A DNA stretch of 64,000 nucleotides from Amblyornis subalaris. Lineage: Eukaryota; Chordata; Aves; Passeriformes; Ptilonorhynchidae. Position 1 is the stretch's first letter, and each line of letters begins with the position of its first letter. Made by a program: the position numbers and the translations under genes. Shown piece after piece: positions 1 through 12,300 of this stretch. Location: assembly GCA_018881555.1 (NCBI GenBank), contig JACAXG010000018.1, positions 7,129,634-7,193,633 on the forward strand, in the 5' to 3' direction. The notes below the pieces were generated by a model. It was given only the letters and a program-made list of their open reading frames with translations, made no database searches and was not told the origin of the DNA.

Positions 1-1329
1 AATGTAGACAGCTCTCCCTGAAACATCGGTGAAAGGGTGCTGTCTCAGCAATCAGAGTGCATTCACAGTGGCCCAGAGGGCCTGCCTATACTTCTTGTAT
101 TTTTTGTGGTTTTTTTCATATATATATCTTCCTTTATTTATCCTGATATTTTTGCATGATGGCTCATTGTTTTTAAGCTTGTTCACCTAAAAGATGAGTG
201 ATCCAGGAGTGTGGAATGGCAGGGCATGCCAAGATATAAATGAATAGAGCATGGTTTTACATGAAAGGGCTTTTGCCAGGTTTTCTACTGAAGTGTGCAA
301 ATTTAAAGCTGTGGATCAACACCCTGCTCTCTGCACACTCAGTGTTGTGTCACAATGTGGTGACAGTGACAAACTCCTGAGCAGACAAGCCCACTTAAAA
401 ATACTGTATGGAGGCACTCAGCAATAAAGGACAATTGCCTTCAATGTCCAAGAACTACCAAGGACTTCTGAAGACTGATGACCNGGATGGAATATCACTT
501 TATGTACGTACTATACATCCTAATGCTGTTGCTATGCTGAATTGCTGAGACTGTTTCTGGTACTGGGAGTGATGTAACACTAGTTTGGCCCTCCTCTATA
601 GTCTGTGTAGAGTTATTCCCGGCAAGATTAATTTGTGTGAGCTCCTCAACTGCAATTAACTTGGTCCCAACTAGCTTTAGGTCTCCAAGATATTACGCAC
701 ATATATCTGGTATTAGAAGGCTCTGGTATTATATCTGGTGTTAGCAGCTGGCATTACATTGGCAGTTTCCTCAGGAATATCAAAAAATTGAAGCTGCATG
801 ATGCAATTACCAGAAGCAGTGGGAGAATATTTTATTTCTTCAGTCTCAGGCTTTTTTATGCTCGTTTAGCCAGTGGCTCCCTGTTATGTCGTTCACTTTA
901 TGAAGGACAACACTTTGTTATATGAATGGCTTACTTTTAAGATTTCTTCCAGGAAAAAATTCCATAGCTGTAAAATCTCTAACCATCTCACTGATAGTCT
1001 GTTTTTCCAGTGCCCATGCTATATACAGAAGAGAACTGATGGTTGTAGAGCTGCTTTAAGATGAGCCATTACTAGTTTACTCATTCTTTAATAGTTTTGC
1101 CCAAATTTCAGTTTATATCAGTTTATCTCAGTTGCAGATTCTTGCCTAGTTTTCCTGATGTTCTTAATTTTAAATCTCTTCCAGCATTACAGCTCTCCAG
1201 ATTTTTACCTGTTACCATCTGTTGATTTTTTTACCAAAATATTATTCATCTGTTTTCTAAATGGAATCTCATTGCAGTATTCTGCCTGGGTTTCTAATCT
1301 TCCGAAGAACCCTTGAATTATTTCTCCAT
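1..1329. other. Gene-free AT-rich sequence
   Basis: No exon, repeat family or long open frame can be supported here. The open frames are short, lack recognisable domains and are of the length expected by chance. In GBA3 of other species a short first exon precedes the exon found at 9084; I searched this left flank by eye for its conserved glycine/alanine-rich start and did not find it. Confidence 0.5.
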
Positions 1330-1560
1330 TTTCGTCAGTGTGCTCAGCTCCTCCTAGTTTAATAGATCTGCAGATTTCATTAATGTACCATTTNCTCCCT
1401 CTTCTAGCTCATTATTGAAGCTATTAAATGAGATCAGAAGTAATACTAATCTTTGTGTACTGCACTAAATGCCTCCCTTCAAAGTTATTGTTTATCATTA
1501 CCCTTCATTGTTTGTCATCACCCTTCATTTCAGTCAACATGATAGTTCATTTCCAATTTG
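1330..1560 (-). repeat. Ancient diverged interspersed repeat with local duplication
   Basis: The text from the TAATAGATCTGCAGATTTC part through the AATACTAATCTTTGTG part resembles an old amniote interspersed repeat (a LINE-like family usually read on the other strand, with a stretch meaning roughly 'expected residual phrase: last gene product in a short list'). I cannot name the family with certainty. Within it a 20-bp unit is tandemly duplicated: ATTGTTTATCATTACCCTTC at 1487-1506 and a copy with two changes at 1507-1526. Strand is a guess from memory of the family. Confidence 0.35.
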
Positions 1561-3863
1561 ATTTAAGTTTGGGAACAGAATTTTGACACATTGGAGACGG
1601 GAGAAAAAAGGCTAATCAACAATCCAGCAGAGGCTCCTAATTAAGGCTGAATTTAGAGAATCAAAGTTAAGAGTCCTCTACTGCAGCCACAGTGTAAGGT
1701 GGAAACTGTCTCCATAACTTAATTGAGAACACCTAAATCCCAGTGCCAAAATATCCTAAAGAAAACAGTATACTCCTGAAAGTCAGACATATGACAGTAT
1801 ATCTTCTGCTCTCTATTCATTAATTTTGTATTGCTATTTAAAAAATCAAGTTTGTCTGGCAGACTTCAAAGTATTTTAGTAAATTTGTTTCTCAATAGCT
1901 GCTCTATTATGNTGCCAGGGAGGGAAGCTAAATTTATGAGTAGCAATTACAAAAAGAACTCACAGAAGATATGAACTTCTATCTTTGCCTGTTTCAGAGG
2001 CATACAGTCTTGCTTCCAAAGAGGCTATATCTTTCTGCTGGTCCCTGCATGGTGTAAAATTTCAGGAACAAGATTTTAATTTTCACCACCCCTTCAAAGT
2101 TTCATATCTAAACTCCATAGTAAATACTATTAAAGATATTTATAATACGTCATTAGGAAACATCAATTCAGTCAGGAAAATCTGCTTTTGACAAGATACA
2201 ATTCTTCTGATAATAATTAACTCCACATGACTTAAAGTCTACCACCAAAGTGCATTTATCTTTCACCTTAACAATGTATCTAGCATTTTGTAAAGTTATG
2301 TTGCCAACCCTTACTATCAGGGCCAATTACTTCTGCTTTTTNTCAACTTAACAAAAAACCTTTGTCCAAATACATTTGGATACCCAGGAAATGCTTGTTT
2401 TTTCTTACGAATACTTGGCTTGAGCTCATTTGGTTACGTATGTGTCAATGCAAATGTAAAGACTTTAAACCTAGTCTGGAAAAACATTGCCTCTAGATAG
2501 AACTTAATAGTTCTCTTAAAGTTTTATATGTATGTGTGTTGAACAAAACAATGGGACAGTGAAATACTGAAATTCGTGTTGGGGCCAGGTTATTTGTTAG
2601 ATGTAGGGAAAATTATCAGAGTAAGAAGGTGGGTGCATCCTAGAGGCCATGCAGTGGGTCTAATGAAGATGTAATTTCAAGTCCCACCACTGCAATAAGG
2701 AGTAGGTTCATGAATCCAGAAATACAACCAGAAGTGGGATCACAAGTGTAGAAATTGAGTTGCCAGAAAAGTTTGAATTTAGTTGCTATAAGCACAGTTT
2801 CTCTGAATTTTCAAGCCCTGCCTCTTTCAGTATCTGCCTACTTATCTGACATAACCTGGTATCTCATTACTTTGAATCTGTCTTAACCTCTGAGGCAAAT
2901 TTTGTTCACTCTTCCCCAGACTGCTTAGGAAATATTTTTCTCCTACTCAATCTCTCCCACAACCCGCCTCTGTTGACTCCTGATAGGGAATCAGCAGTGA
3001 CACTTTTTTGCCTTATTTTTATGCTTAAGCATTTTTATAAAATTTTTTATTGGATTTTTATTGTTACTATCTCCTGTCTGCCCCTCTCCCTCTATTATTG
3101 AGTTACNTATTTATTATATCTCTTGTGAAATTGAGTTGTGTTGTTCTCTGGGAAAAAATTTAATGTCACATTTTCAAAGGTGCCTAGCAGTAACATTTAA
3201 TGATGTAAAAAATAAGCATAATTACTCTGGTTCATTAATGCTTATTAATCATGATTTAAGGTGGCCATGATGAGTTTTACTGTTAAGTGTCCTTATCTTG
3301 CAGATGAAAGCCTGAGGATGCTGTTTCAACCACAGAACATTGACTAGTTCATTGCATCGATTTTTGGTCATCTGTACACATGAAGGATATGTATGTTTGC
3401 CTACACCATGTGTCAGCTTGTGTTTTGGGAACAAGTTAGTATGTTGTGCCTCATTTCCCTGTTTGTTCCTTTGTATTCAAGGGGCTTTTACCTTTCCTTT
3501 GAAAGACACTTGAGGAAATACATGCCTGCTGTGAAAGCCTGATTTATTTTGCATTGCGTCTGCACTGTCTGGTTCTGCAATATTCGTTTTGGAATTAAAT
3601 CAGCTTCCCTGCATCTCTACAAAGGAATTTATTTTTTTTCTAAGAGGTTGACTATTTTATTGTGTGCTTTTCTGGCAAAAGTGTGTGCATTGACTGTACT
3701 AGTGGCTTTTCTATGTATATTAAGGTTTCTCATTTTCATTATCAAAGAAAATGTCAGTTACATCTATAATGGTTTGCCGAAGTAGGTCCTCACCCAGAAA
3801 GATTTCAAAATCAAGAGGGTGTCAGTGGAGTAAAGAAGAAGAAAAAATAGTAGTGGTCATACA
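1561..3863. other. Gene-free AT-rich sequence
   Basis: I see no exon-like block, recognisable transposable element or strong structural motif. The open frames here are 60-70 codons at most and have low-complexity or random-looking translations. Confidence 0.5.
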
Positions 3864-3873
3864 TTGCAGTAGT

Positions 3874-3952
3874 CCAATATGTGCAGATACTGACCTTGGC
3901 AAAAGCAGTGTGGATGTAGTGTTATAATAAATGGGGGGAAAGCTCCAGTAAG

Positions 3953-3993
<41 letters not shown>
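3874..3993 (+). mobile_element. 5'-truncated poly(A) retrocopy with target-site duplication
   Basis: An 81-bp body (3874-3954) ends in a pure run of 39 A (3955-3993). AATAAA lies about 20 bases before the tail, where a cleavage/polyadenylation signal should be. The sequence TTGCAGTAGT just before the body (3864-3873, or 3863-3873 counting a preceding A) recurs exactly right after the tail (3994-4003). Body plus encoded AATAAA plus poly(A) plus a 10-11 bp direct repeat is the signature of target-primed reverse transcription of a polyadenylated RNA. The source transcript is not recognised, and only its last 81 bases were inserted. CR1, the usual avian LINE, normally leaves neither a poly(A) tail nor clear target duplications, so the element is atypical for a bird. 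Confidence 0.7.
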
Positions 3994-3996
<3 letters not shown>

Positions 3997-4003
3997 CAGT
4001 AGT

Positions 4004-5620
4004 GCCATCTAGCGTGCCAGGTGTTGCAGTTTTCTGAAAGCGACAGTAAACTACTTTCAACCCATCCCACTTGTTACCTGACTCTTCTCCTGCTGCTGCT
4101 ACCTTTTCAGTCTGCTGACAGGAGAGCAGTAACAGCATTGACAGAAGGTAGAGGAAGAGACCTGAGGGCTGTTTTGCAGATGCTGATTCTGGCATACATG
4201 CCATAAGGTTGTCATTCCTGCTCTAAAAAAATGAGCATCCATGGGGTTTTAAAGGAGAAAGATAGCTGTTCTGTCTGTACTCCCATACAAATCTTGCTCT
4301 TCTACTCATTGGTTTCCACTGCAAAACATGTAATGGCTAAAACATCCTTTCTTAGCTACTGCAGGCAAGTTTTCTTGGTGTTGGGAGGGAAAAAAAAATA
4401 ATTTTGATGCCAAAAAAGAAAAGAGGCTGCTGGTTTTTGAAGCTTACTGGAAGAGGTAGAAATTATTTTTTGCCTGGTGGCTAAAAGAATTATGTTGAAT
4501 AGAGGGTCCACAAAGTTCTCTGTGTGGGAGGTGGGAGGTGAGAGGGAAGTGGAGGGAAACAGGGATCTAAACTGTGTACTACTGCTTTGTACTAGGAGCC
4601 CTTTTACTGTGACCAGCCTAGGCTTTTGCACTGCTGCCTTTTCCACTTTCACTGGTAGCTGACTGAACCTCTCCACTTTAATCCCGAGATATGCAAAGTG
4701 CATGGCTTACCCTTCAGTGTGTGAAGCTGCACAGGGTTTATCTTTGTCTTCCATATAGAATCTGCTTGTAACAAGTGGAAGAGTGATCAAGCCAGGAAGT
4801 GGTGTCTGCGAATGAAGCCAACATCTCCATAGCACACATAATGCTGTGTATTCACCTGTCCTCTGCAGTCGGTGCTGGAAGATATTGCTTTTCCAGTTGA
4901 ATTTACTTGAGGTGCAGCTGCAGCAGCATATCATATTGAAGGTGTCAATTTTTAACTGTCAAAATGTTAAGGAAGTTTTAAGTGAATGAAAAGTCTGGAT
5001 CCGGGAAAGAGAGTGTTTGATCTTTGCCTTGTTATGCAGACACTACATCTGATGCAAATCCATGTAGTACTTCTGTTCAAATGCTTCTGACTTGAGCAGT
5101 AAGAAGAAGGTAAAAGATGTTTCAAATCTCAGAAATATGGCTAGGTAATGGAAATGGAGGAGGAACCCTTCACTAGCTATTGAGGGACAGGGAGCAGGGG
5201 AAAGCAGATATAAGTAATTTTTTCAACTACTTCTTGCATATGTCCTTTCTGTAGAGCTAAGTTAAGTAGATTACTATTGGCTATTCTGAAACGGTATGGG
5301 AGAACTGCCTCATCAAACATTGGTACTCACAAGAAGTCTTCAGCTAGGAACCCATCTCCAAAGATTATGAAAAACAATGAACTGAGAGGTTAACAGCTGG
5401 ACTTGTGGAGGCTGTCACCCAAGCACATGTGTTGTGTTCCTAACTGAGGAGAGAGGCTGATGAAGGGATTTGCCCAGAACAATATGAAAATGTGTTGCAG
5501 ATTAGGGAATGTAAACACATAAACGCAGGGACACCTACACCTATAACCCCTCCAGATTTTATCCTTTTATAAATGCGTCTTTATAAACCTTCAAAATACA
5601 TATAGACCTGATTTTCTCAT
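4004..5620. other. Gene-free sequence
   Basis: No exon or repeat family recognised. Overlapping open frames on both strands near 4360-4930 have no domain and probably reflect a locally higher GC content. Confidence 0.45.
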
Positions 5621-5624
5621 ATTA

Positions 5625-5860
5625 TACCCTGCAGCATACAGGCACTTAACTCTCATTGATTTCAGTACCTAAATGGGAGTTGTAGATCCTAAATTGTCTT
5701 TGAGGATGTAGCCTTTAGTTCTTGGTTATTGCTGAAATTGAGAGTACTTGCCCATGCTCGGTACCTTTTAACGAGCTCAGTTTGCTTCCCCTAATAGACT
5801 GCACAAGTCGCAGTTCCCAGGGAATCAATATTCTGGGCCAGATTCTAACTTGAGTCCTGC
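5625..5860 (+). repeat. Ancient reptile/bird-type interspersed repeat fragment
   Basis: The phrases CTCATTGATTTCAGTACC, GGGAGTTGTAGATCC and TGGGCCAGATTCTAACTT look like a degenerate copy of an old repeat seen widely in turtles, crocodiles and birds (the part that in better copies reads as CCATTGATTTCAATGGGAG). I cannot assign the family, and limits are approximate. Confidence 0.35.
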
Positions 5861-7904
5861 AATGCACATAGCTCTTCTAACTAAATTTTAAAATGTGAAT
5901 TGTGTGTGCATATAGAATGACATTATAATTTCCTGCCTTTTGAGTGGCTAGATGGGCAACTTTAATGTTCTCTTAATGTATTTTTAATGAACTTTCTTAA
6001 GGCTTCTGAGTGGGAAAAACATAAAAAAAAAAATCTATAATATGGTCTAGACACTACTCAAATGACCCTTTTCCTGCAGAAGTAAGAAACTCAACAGGGA
6101 ATTCCTTCTCCTGAAAGCTTAGGAGGCTGTGCAGCTTCCGATTAGAGGCAGCATGATTGAAGCAATAGTTCTTGTAGAGTCCAAACTCAGTTGCTGCACA
6201 TATCACAAGATACACAGTGGATGAGGCACGAGCTGACAGGCTACTTTATTTTTTACAGTCAGCTATGTATTTATGCACAGCACAAGCTTCTCCACTCTGT
6301 ATATTTCAAAGCGCTAAAAAATCATACCAATTGTACTCTGCATGCTCAAAGTGCAGATTTCAAAGGTTCATGACTCAGTCAAATCAAAATCAATTTTCAC
6401 CAGAACATTCAAAAGCACTTCTTCTTACTGAGGGCCATTTCTATGCTAAATTTCAACCCTCTGCTTGATTTTTTTTTTTTAAGGAAAAGTTGCAAAAAAA
6501 TTCTTGTAATGGTAAAAGTGGTTTTCTTCACTTCTTTCATATGCCAAATAGTGGAACTGCATTAATTCAAACAAAATTACACTTTTTGGTCAGAGACCAG
6601 GTCAAGAAAATTTCACTCTAAAAGGTTAAAGGACAACTGGATTAGAAGAAAAGTGTACTTGGAAAAGTACATGAAAAGTTAAATACTCTGATCAGTAATA
6701 TTCCTGCTTTAGTAGCTTCACTAGTTGGAAAAGCATTCTATTTCATTCTGCTGTAATAATCGCAGAGAATGGGGAACATGTATCATAATAATTTATATTA
6801 TTAATTTGATGGCATGTTATGTGCTGATTTGGTATCCAATTCTCTCCTAAGTGTATTAAATATAAAATCAGTTCCTCGTCACTGTTCTTTTCTGACCCCA
6901 AACTCACTAAAACTCCAGTTATGCCTACACTATGGAGTGCTGTGTAGCATGGAAGTTTCTGAGCAAGCTTAGATGTGCAAGCTTGGTTCATTGAAGCAGA
7001 GCAGAGCTCTGTGCAGACTAATTGTGGCTCAGCAGGATATGTTAGTGTATGTAGAGCTTTCTGTTGCCTTGGCTGGATTCCTTCCTACACTTTATTAGGT
7101 AGCTCAGATACTCGATGCTGTACAGAGAAGGCTCTTTGAACAGTGTGAGGAATGCTTGAAAGTGGGTCTGTTTGCTACAGCCCTGCTCAGGGCTAATGAC
7201 CACTGCAGTAGTACTGTTATACTGTGCTGAAAATCAAATGCTTCTCCTTCCTCCCTCTTCCTTTGCTGGAGGAAGGCAGATAAAAAAGAGGAACGTTCAG
7301 CCTCTGCTCTAGATGATGATTCTTACCTGAAGGTGTGTTAGGTGCCTGTTATGGCAGCTTTTGGCTTCCCTTCACTCCAACTGTACTGAAAAAGAGCTGT
7401 ATCGAATCAATACGGTGTAGGAAGCCTGCTCTTAAAGGCTTCTAAATTCTAATCCACCAAAGAATTATGGTTATTTGTTGTTTCCTGCACTTTTCTCAGA
7501 TGACTATTTATTTCAGCAATCAGGTTTGAAATTCAAAGCAGAATATAGAAAATTTGTAGTATTGTATTTTTCTGAGGAGCATACAGACAGAGCACAAAGT
7601 CTACAATAAAATCTGAGAGAAACTCAGATTGTCTGGATCTAAAATTTGACCTACTTTGAAGGTTGTCCCATGTAAAATTTAATTTACTGACCAACCAAAT
7701 GTAGATGTATGGGTATTCATGTGCTGCAATAAAATTCTGTAAAGATCATGAAATGTGACAATGATCTTTGAAAAGCTAGGTTATAGAAGTGATATTACAG
7801 ATTTTAGTAATGCTTTAAATTAAGTGTCTTCAATATGCTTAACCTTGCATTAAACTTAGATTTAATAAGACAGATGTATATTAAGTACTGAATGTACTTA
7901 AGGG
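5861..7904. other. Gene-free sequence
   Basis: Nothing identified. An ATGGCAGCTTTTGGC phrase at about 7350 superficially resembles a GH1 N terminus, but the frame does not continue as the family does. Confidence 0.45.
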
Positions 7905-7980
7905 AGCAATCTTGCATTGGTAGGGGATGGACTCAATGACCTCCTAATAGTTCTCCTCCATCTCTAATTTCTGTGATACT
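7905..7980 (+). repeat. CR1 LINE 3'-end fragment
   Basis: GGGGATGGACTCAATGACCT followed by a diverged version of the 'cttctccatctctaatttctgtgat' terminal segment matches the last ~75 bases of CR1 in the sense direction. The copy is diverged and 5'-truncated, as most CR1 copies are. Confidence 0.65.
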
Positions 7981-9083
7981 AATTGATTATTAAAACACTT
8001 TTATTGAGGATTGATATGTAGCTATTATATAGTTATTAATCTTATAACCCAACTGATATTTAATTTATACATAATTTTAACACACAATGTCATTTTAGTT
8101 TTTAAAGAATAACCCTGGAACAGTGCATTCTCCNGGACTCTGAAAAATCTTGGTGGTAAATGAGGTTGACCATTTTGAGGTTAATTGCAATTTTATGATT
8201 AAATCACACTTTACTGGGGTTTACAGAGTGAAGTATGTTTACAAAACTCTCCACATAAAAAAATGTAATGTTTGCTTCAGCTACAGCATTGCTCAGGAAA
8301 GGCAAAGAATCTTGTAATGAAGAGATGTGCATTTATCTGAATTAAATATTATATGTTGTTAAATCTCAGACAACAGCNAAACTTTGAATATTTTAATGGT
8401 AATGTGTCTATCTCAATTTTGGAATTGTGAAGAAATTTCCCAAAACTCAAAGTTTGGGGAAAATGGTGCAGTGCTTTTGAATATTCAAAATTAATTTCTG
8501 TGAATGTCTGGCTAAACAAAAAGGAGAAGTTTTTCAGAGCTCTGTTATTAATTCAGCTTGTATATGCCTAGGGCCATGGCTCATAATGGCATTCCTTTCT
8601 TTTTAAAAAACTGTCAAGATCTTCAAAGGACATCCTGAAAGCCATAAATGCCTATTTGTTGGATGTATTTCTCATACCCTAAAGGCTTTCTTTGATATGG
8701 ACTGATCTTTTACATTTATGGATGGAAGTTGCATTAGAAAATGCCCTTTGTGAAAACCTGTAATATCTCAAGAGCGGCAAACATCTGATTTTTGGCTAAG
8801 GAAGTATGAAGAGTGTTAGAACTCTGAATGTTTTTTTAAAACAAGATTTCCAAATAATCAGCAGCAAGTAAAAATATGAATAAATGCAAAACCTAATGCA
8901 AATAGATATTAATGCTTGAAAGTTCCTAGTTACTTTAAGTGATATAAGGAGTGGGTAGAGAATACTTCTCAATTTGCCCATGGGATTTTGAGGAATTTGT
9001 GCCTACTTTGTGATAAATATTTACATGCAACATATGTCTTTTGATGTCAAAATTGTAATGATCAAGTTTTGTTTTTCAAGCAG
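7981..9083. other. Gene-free sequence upstream of the GBA3 remnant
   Basis: AT-rich and without recognisable elements. It ends in the splice acceptor (GTTTTTCAAGCAG) of the first recognisable GBA3 exon, so it would be the 3' part of GBA3 intron 1. The short first coding exon expected upstream is not recognised within this window. Confidence 0.45.
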
Positions 9084-9311
9084 AAGGCTGGAATGCAGAT
9101 GGAAAGGGCCCTAATGTCTGGGACATATTCACCCATCAGGGAGGAGATCGAGTTTTCAAGAACCAGACTGGTGATGTAGCTTGTGGCAGATACACTCTGT
9201 GGGAGGAAGATTTGAAATGTATCAAACAGCTTGGATTGACTCATTATTGCTTTTCTCTTTCCTGGTCACGTCTGTTACCTGATGGGACGACAGGTTTCAT
9301 CAACCAGAAAG
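9084..9311 (+). pseudogene. GBA3: GBA3 pseudogene, exon 2 equivalent (frame intact)
   Basis: This is the best-preserved exon of cytosolic beta-glucosidase (glycoside hydrolase family 1), a soluble enzyme that hydrolyses flavonoid and other beta-glycosides. It follows a good acceptor (CAG ending at 9083). The 228 bases are open in the expected frame, entered with two bases of a split codon and left after one base. Translation shows family landmarks in order: [20 protein letters not shown], the [11 protein letters not shown] block, [24 protein letters not shown] and GFINQKG. This is near-identical to mammalian GBA3 and clearly different from lactase or klotho. One conserved position is altered: the usual arginine of HYRFS is cysteine (TGC, as a CpG transition would give). 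The exon is followed by GCAATT rather than GT. No enzyme can be made, because the next exon is destroyed. Confidence 0.85.
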
Positions 9312-12300
9312 GCAATTGTTTCTTAAAAATAGAAGGTTGCAGCTTTAATTCAAGGTTATTGCTGCAGTCTGGCATAATTAATCCAGTATGCTATTCTGCA
9401 GTGTAGCTTTGAAATTGCAACTTTTTTTCAGAGTAATTATGGGATGATTTTTTATAAGTTTGCAAGAACTTACTAATTAATATTCTAGATCCCCTTGGAT
9501 AGCACAATCTTTTGGGATAGGATTATTATTATGTTTCCTATGTATCTTTTTGCTTACTCCAGTTTTTTTTATTGTAACTCTAAATCATTTTGCTTCATCA
9601 GAATGTTTATACTTACTTACAGGGATCCTAGCCATGAGAATATTTTTGGATGGCTTACAATAGACAAGTTATCTCATTTGGCAAGTGCATTTAGATAGCT
9701 TATCAGTATACTCCAATGTGCTGAACTTCACATCGACTGTTTTGCACTAAGGGACATACTTTTCCCAGACAGTTTTATTTAGCAAATTAGAGGATTCTTC
9801 AGACTCCAATAGGAACTGTGCTTAGTTCTCTGGCAAACAGAAGCTCTGAAAAGAAGAGTTTTCACAATCTCAGCAGGCAGCGTATATGTGTAAAGGGATA
9901 CAGAACATAAATATGTTGGTCAGATTGCTAGAAANCAGATATAAAATTTGTTTCACTTCTGATTAATTTGTTTTAATTCCATTGGTGTGGATGGGGTCAG
10001 AGATTAAGGTCACTTGCTAAGAAAAGACAGGAAAGGGCAGTTGTGCCTACAGAACATGGGGAATGGAATAAAGAAGAAATAAAGAGAACTGTGAAGAATA
10101 AAAGCAACTGAAGCTGAACCAGAAATGATGGGACAATCAAAGTAGCCAGCTGAGATCTCTTGTATTCTGGGAGGATAATGTTCCAAGGAGAAAAAAAGCA
10201 AAGTATAGTTGAATGAACCTCTGAATCTCAGTTCTGCTTCCTACTCTTCTGCATCTCAGTTATACCAAGAAGATATGTATCTTTATACTTCTAGGGCAGT
10301 ATTTGTCTTGGCAATTCCTTTCTGCTCCTGGTTTGAAGATTGCAAAGATGGAAGGCTACAACGGATGGGACTTCTTAGAAAATGCTCTTCAAGTTATCCT
10401 TATCTGTGCTAGGATAGTACCAGCAGAAGCAATCTTTTTCTGCAGAATTTTGGTCATGTAGAGCTTGGCTGTTCAGTAGACAGCAGCCTATCCTCTGCAT
10501 CCTGCAGATTAAAGTTTTCACCAGAGAGTGGAGGAGCCTTTGTTTCAAGATTTCATAAAAGGGAGGCTGGTAAATCTGCTCTAAACAGACCAACCAGCCA
10601 CTTTCCCCTGCAGAGCATGCCAGATACATGTGCCAGTATCCCAGAGAGGCTTGAATTGAAGCTTTTTCTTTGCCACCAAAATTTACAATACGTGGCCCAC
10701 TTTCACTGGCACAGCTTGTCTTACCCTTGGAATGATTTTTATGGTGTGTTGAATTTAAACTTGGCTGAGTCGTTGTGGTTTCTTTCCTTATATTGCTTCA
10801 ACTGGGGCTGCAGGCACTGCAAAACCTCACCAAGCTGCCTACTGAGTGGGCTTTGTTACTTAGTCATCAGAGTGAGAGATAGCAAGCAGACATTCTGAAT
10901 GCGCTTGGTAAGGAAAGCTAACATTTTGACAAAACTCAGCTGTAATTTCAGAAAATGTTCACTTGATCCCCAGTATAAGCAGTTGCCTGATTAATATTAT
11001 GAACTTTACATTTAACGAAAGGGCATTGGCAGAACTCCAAGTAGGCCAGCTTTCATTAGGCAGGAGTGCACTTCTCCTGTGCAGTGATCTGTTGAAGCAA
11101 TTGTAACTGCATAGCCTGGAAAGGCCATCATCTTCTATATAAACATTTTTGCAAAGAGCATGTGAAGAATTAGAAAGCTTAAAGCAATGTCCTTTCAAAT
11201 AAAATCATTCACACCAACTGATTCACTACCAATTTCACACCTAAGATGTAGGACATTTGAAAACCTTTAAAACCGTTCTGTTTCTAACTTGGTGGAGGTA
11301 GGGTCTTTTGCAGCAGTGATGTTGTAGATGTATTATTCCTAAGACGTGTCAGGTTTTAGGTTAAAGCTTACACCAAGTTTTTAAAGTATTTTTGTACGAT
11401 TATTTTTACCCTAGAAAGTGCCTTGAGCAGAACAAGTAGGCTGCTAAACATTAGGTGTGGTGTAGAAGAAGACAGAAGCTGTAGACATGGGGATATTGAG
11501 TCTGTGAGAATTTGCTGTTATGTCTCACCTCAGCATGAAGGTAGGGAATCAGGATGGGGAGAGAAGATGACAGAGAGGAGAAAAAAACAATCCTTCACTT
11601 TCTAGTGACAAAATGCTTCTTAATATCTGTAATCTGTAATGTTTTCTTCTGTATTTCTGCTTCTACCTGACTCACAGATACAACCAGAGAAACGAAGTCA
11701 GCCTGCTCTGGAAGGTATGAGACAACCTGTAAATTTGACTTGATATCCACATTTTTCAGGGATGGAGTTCTATTTCTCTTCATTTTCTAACAAAAAGCAT
11801 AAATCTTTTCCAATATCAGTGTTTAATTGAGATGTAAAAAATAAATGATAGCTGGTTGCACTTATATGTTATAAATTGTACTATATAATTTATAATCTGA
11901 AAATTAGAATTAGAAATGCTAGTGTCTTCTAGGTGGGGATTAGTCTTAATATGATAGAACAGGATCCCATTGCAGCAAAGGATCTCTTTTTCCCCAGTTT
12001 AAGTTTATGTAGTAAACCTTGTAGTCTCATCAGCAAAGAGTTAACATACATCCAGTCCCACTGAAGACAAAGAGAACCCCATTCAAGACTTACAGTAACA
12101 AGATGTATCTGCTGCTAATTGCTCTTGCAAGTGGTAGGGATTTGGTTTTCAGAATTTAGAATTCTAGTATATTCCTTTCTCTTTTGCATTGGTGCATTCT
12201 CAGGCACAGGCACGTATCTCCTCAGAATTTAATGTGCTTTTCTGGTGCTGCATTTGGAAGGAAAAGCAAACTACATGTGAGATTTATTGTAAATTACTTT

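Noticed and set aside
3822..4204. Minus-strand frames containing long phenylalanine runs
   Set aside because: The phenylalanines are the poly(A) tail of the retrocopy read in reverse.
7345..7420. Possible first exon of GBA3 (ATGGCAGCTTTTGGC)
   Set aside because: Only the first residues look plausible; the conserved AAYQVE end and a donor site are absent.
10617..10898. Possible extra GH1 exon (FHWHSLSYPW phrase)
   Set aside because: The similarity to a GH1 YHWDLP block is limited to a few residues, the rest does not follow the family, and the true block is found in the exon at 14174.
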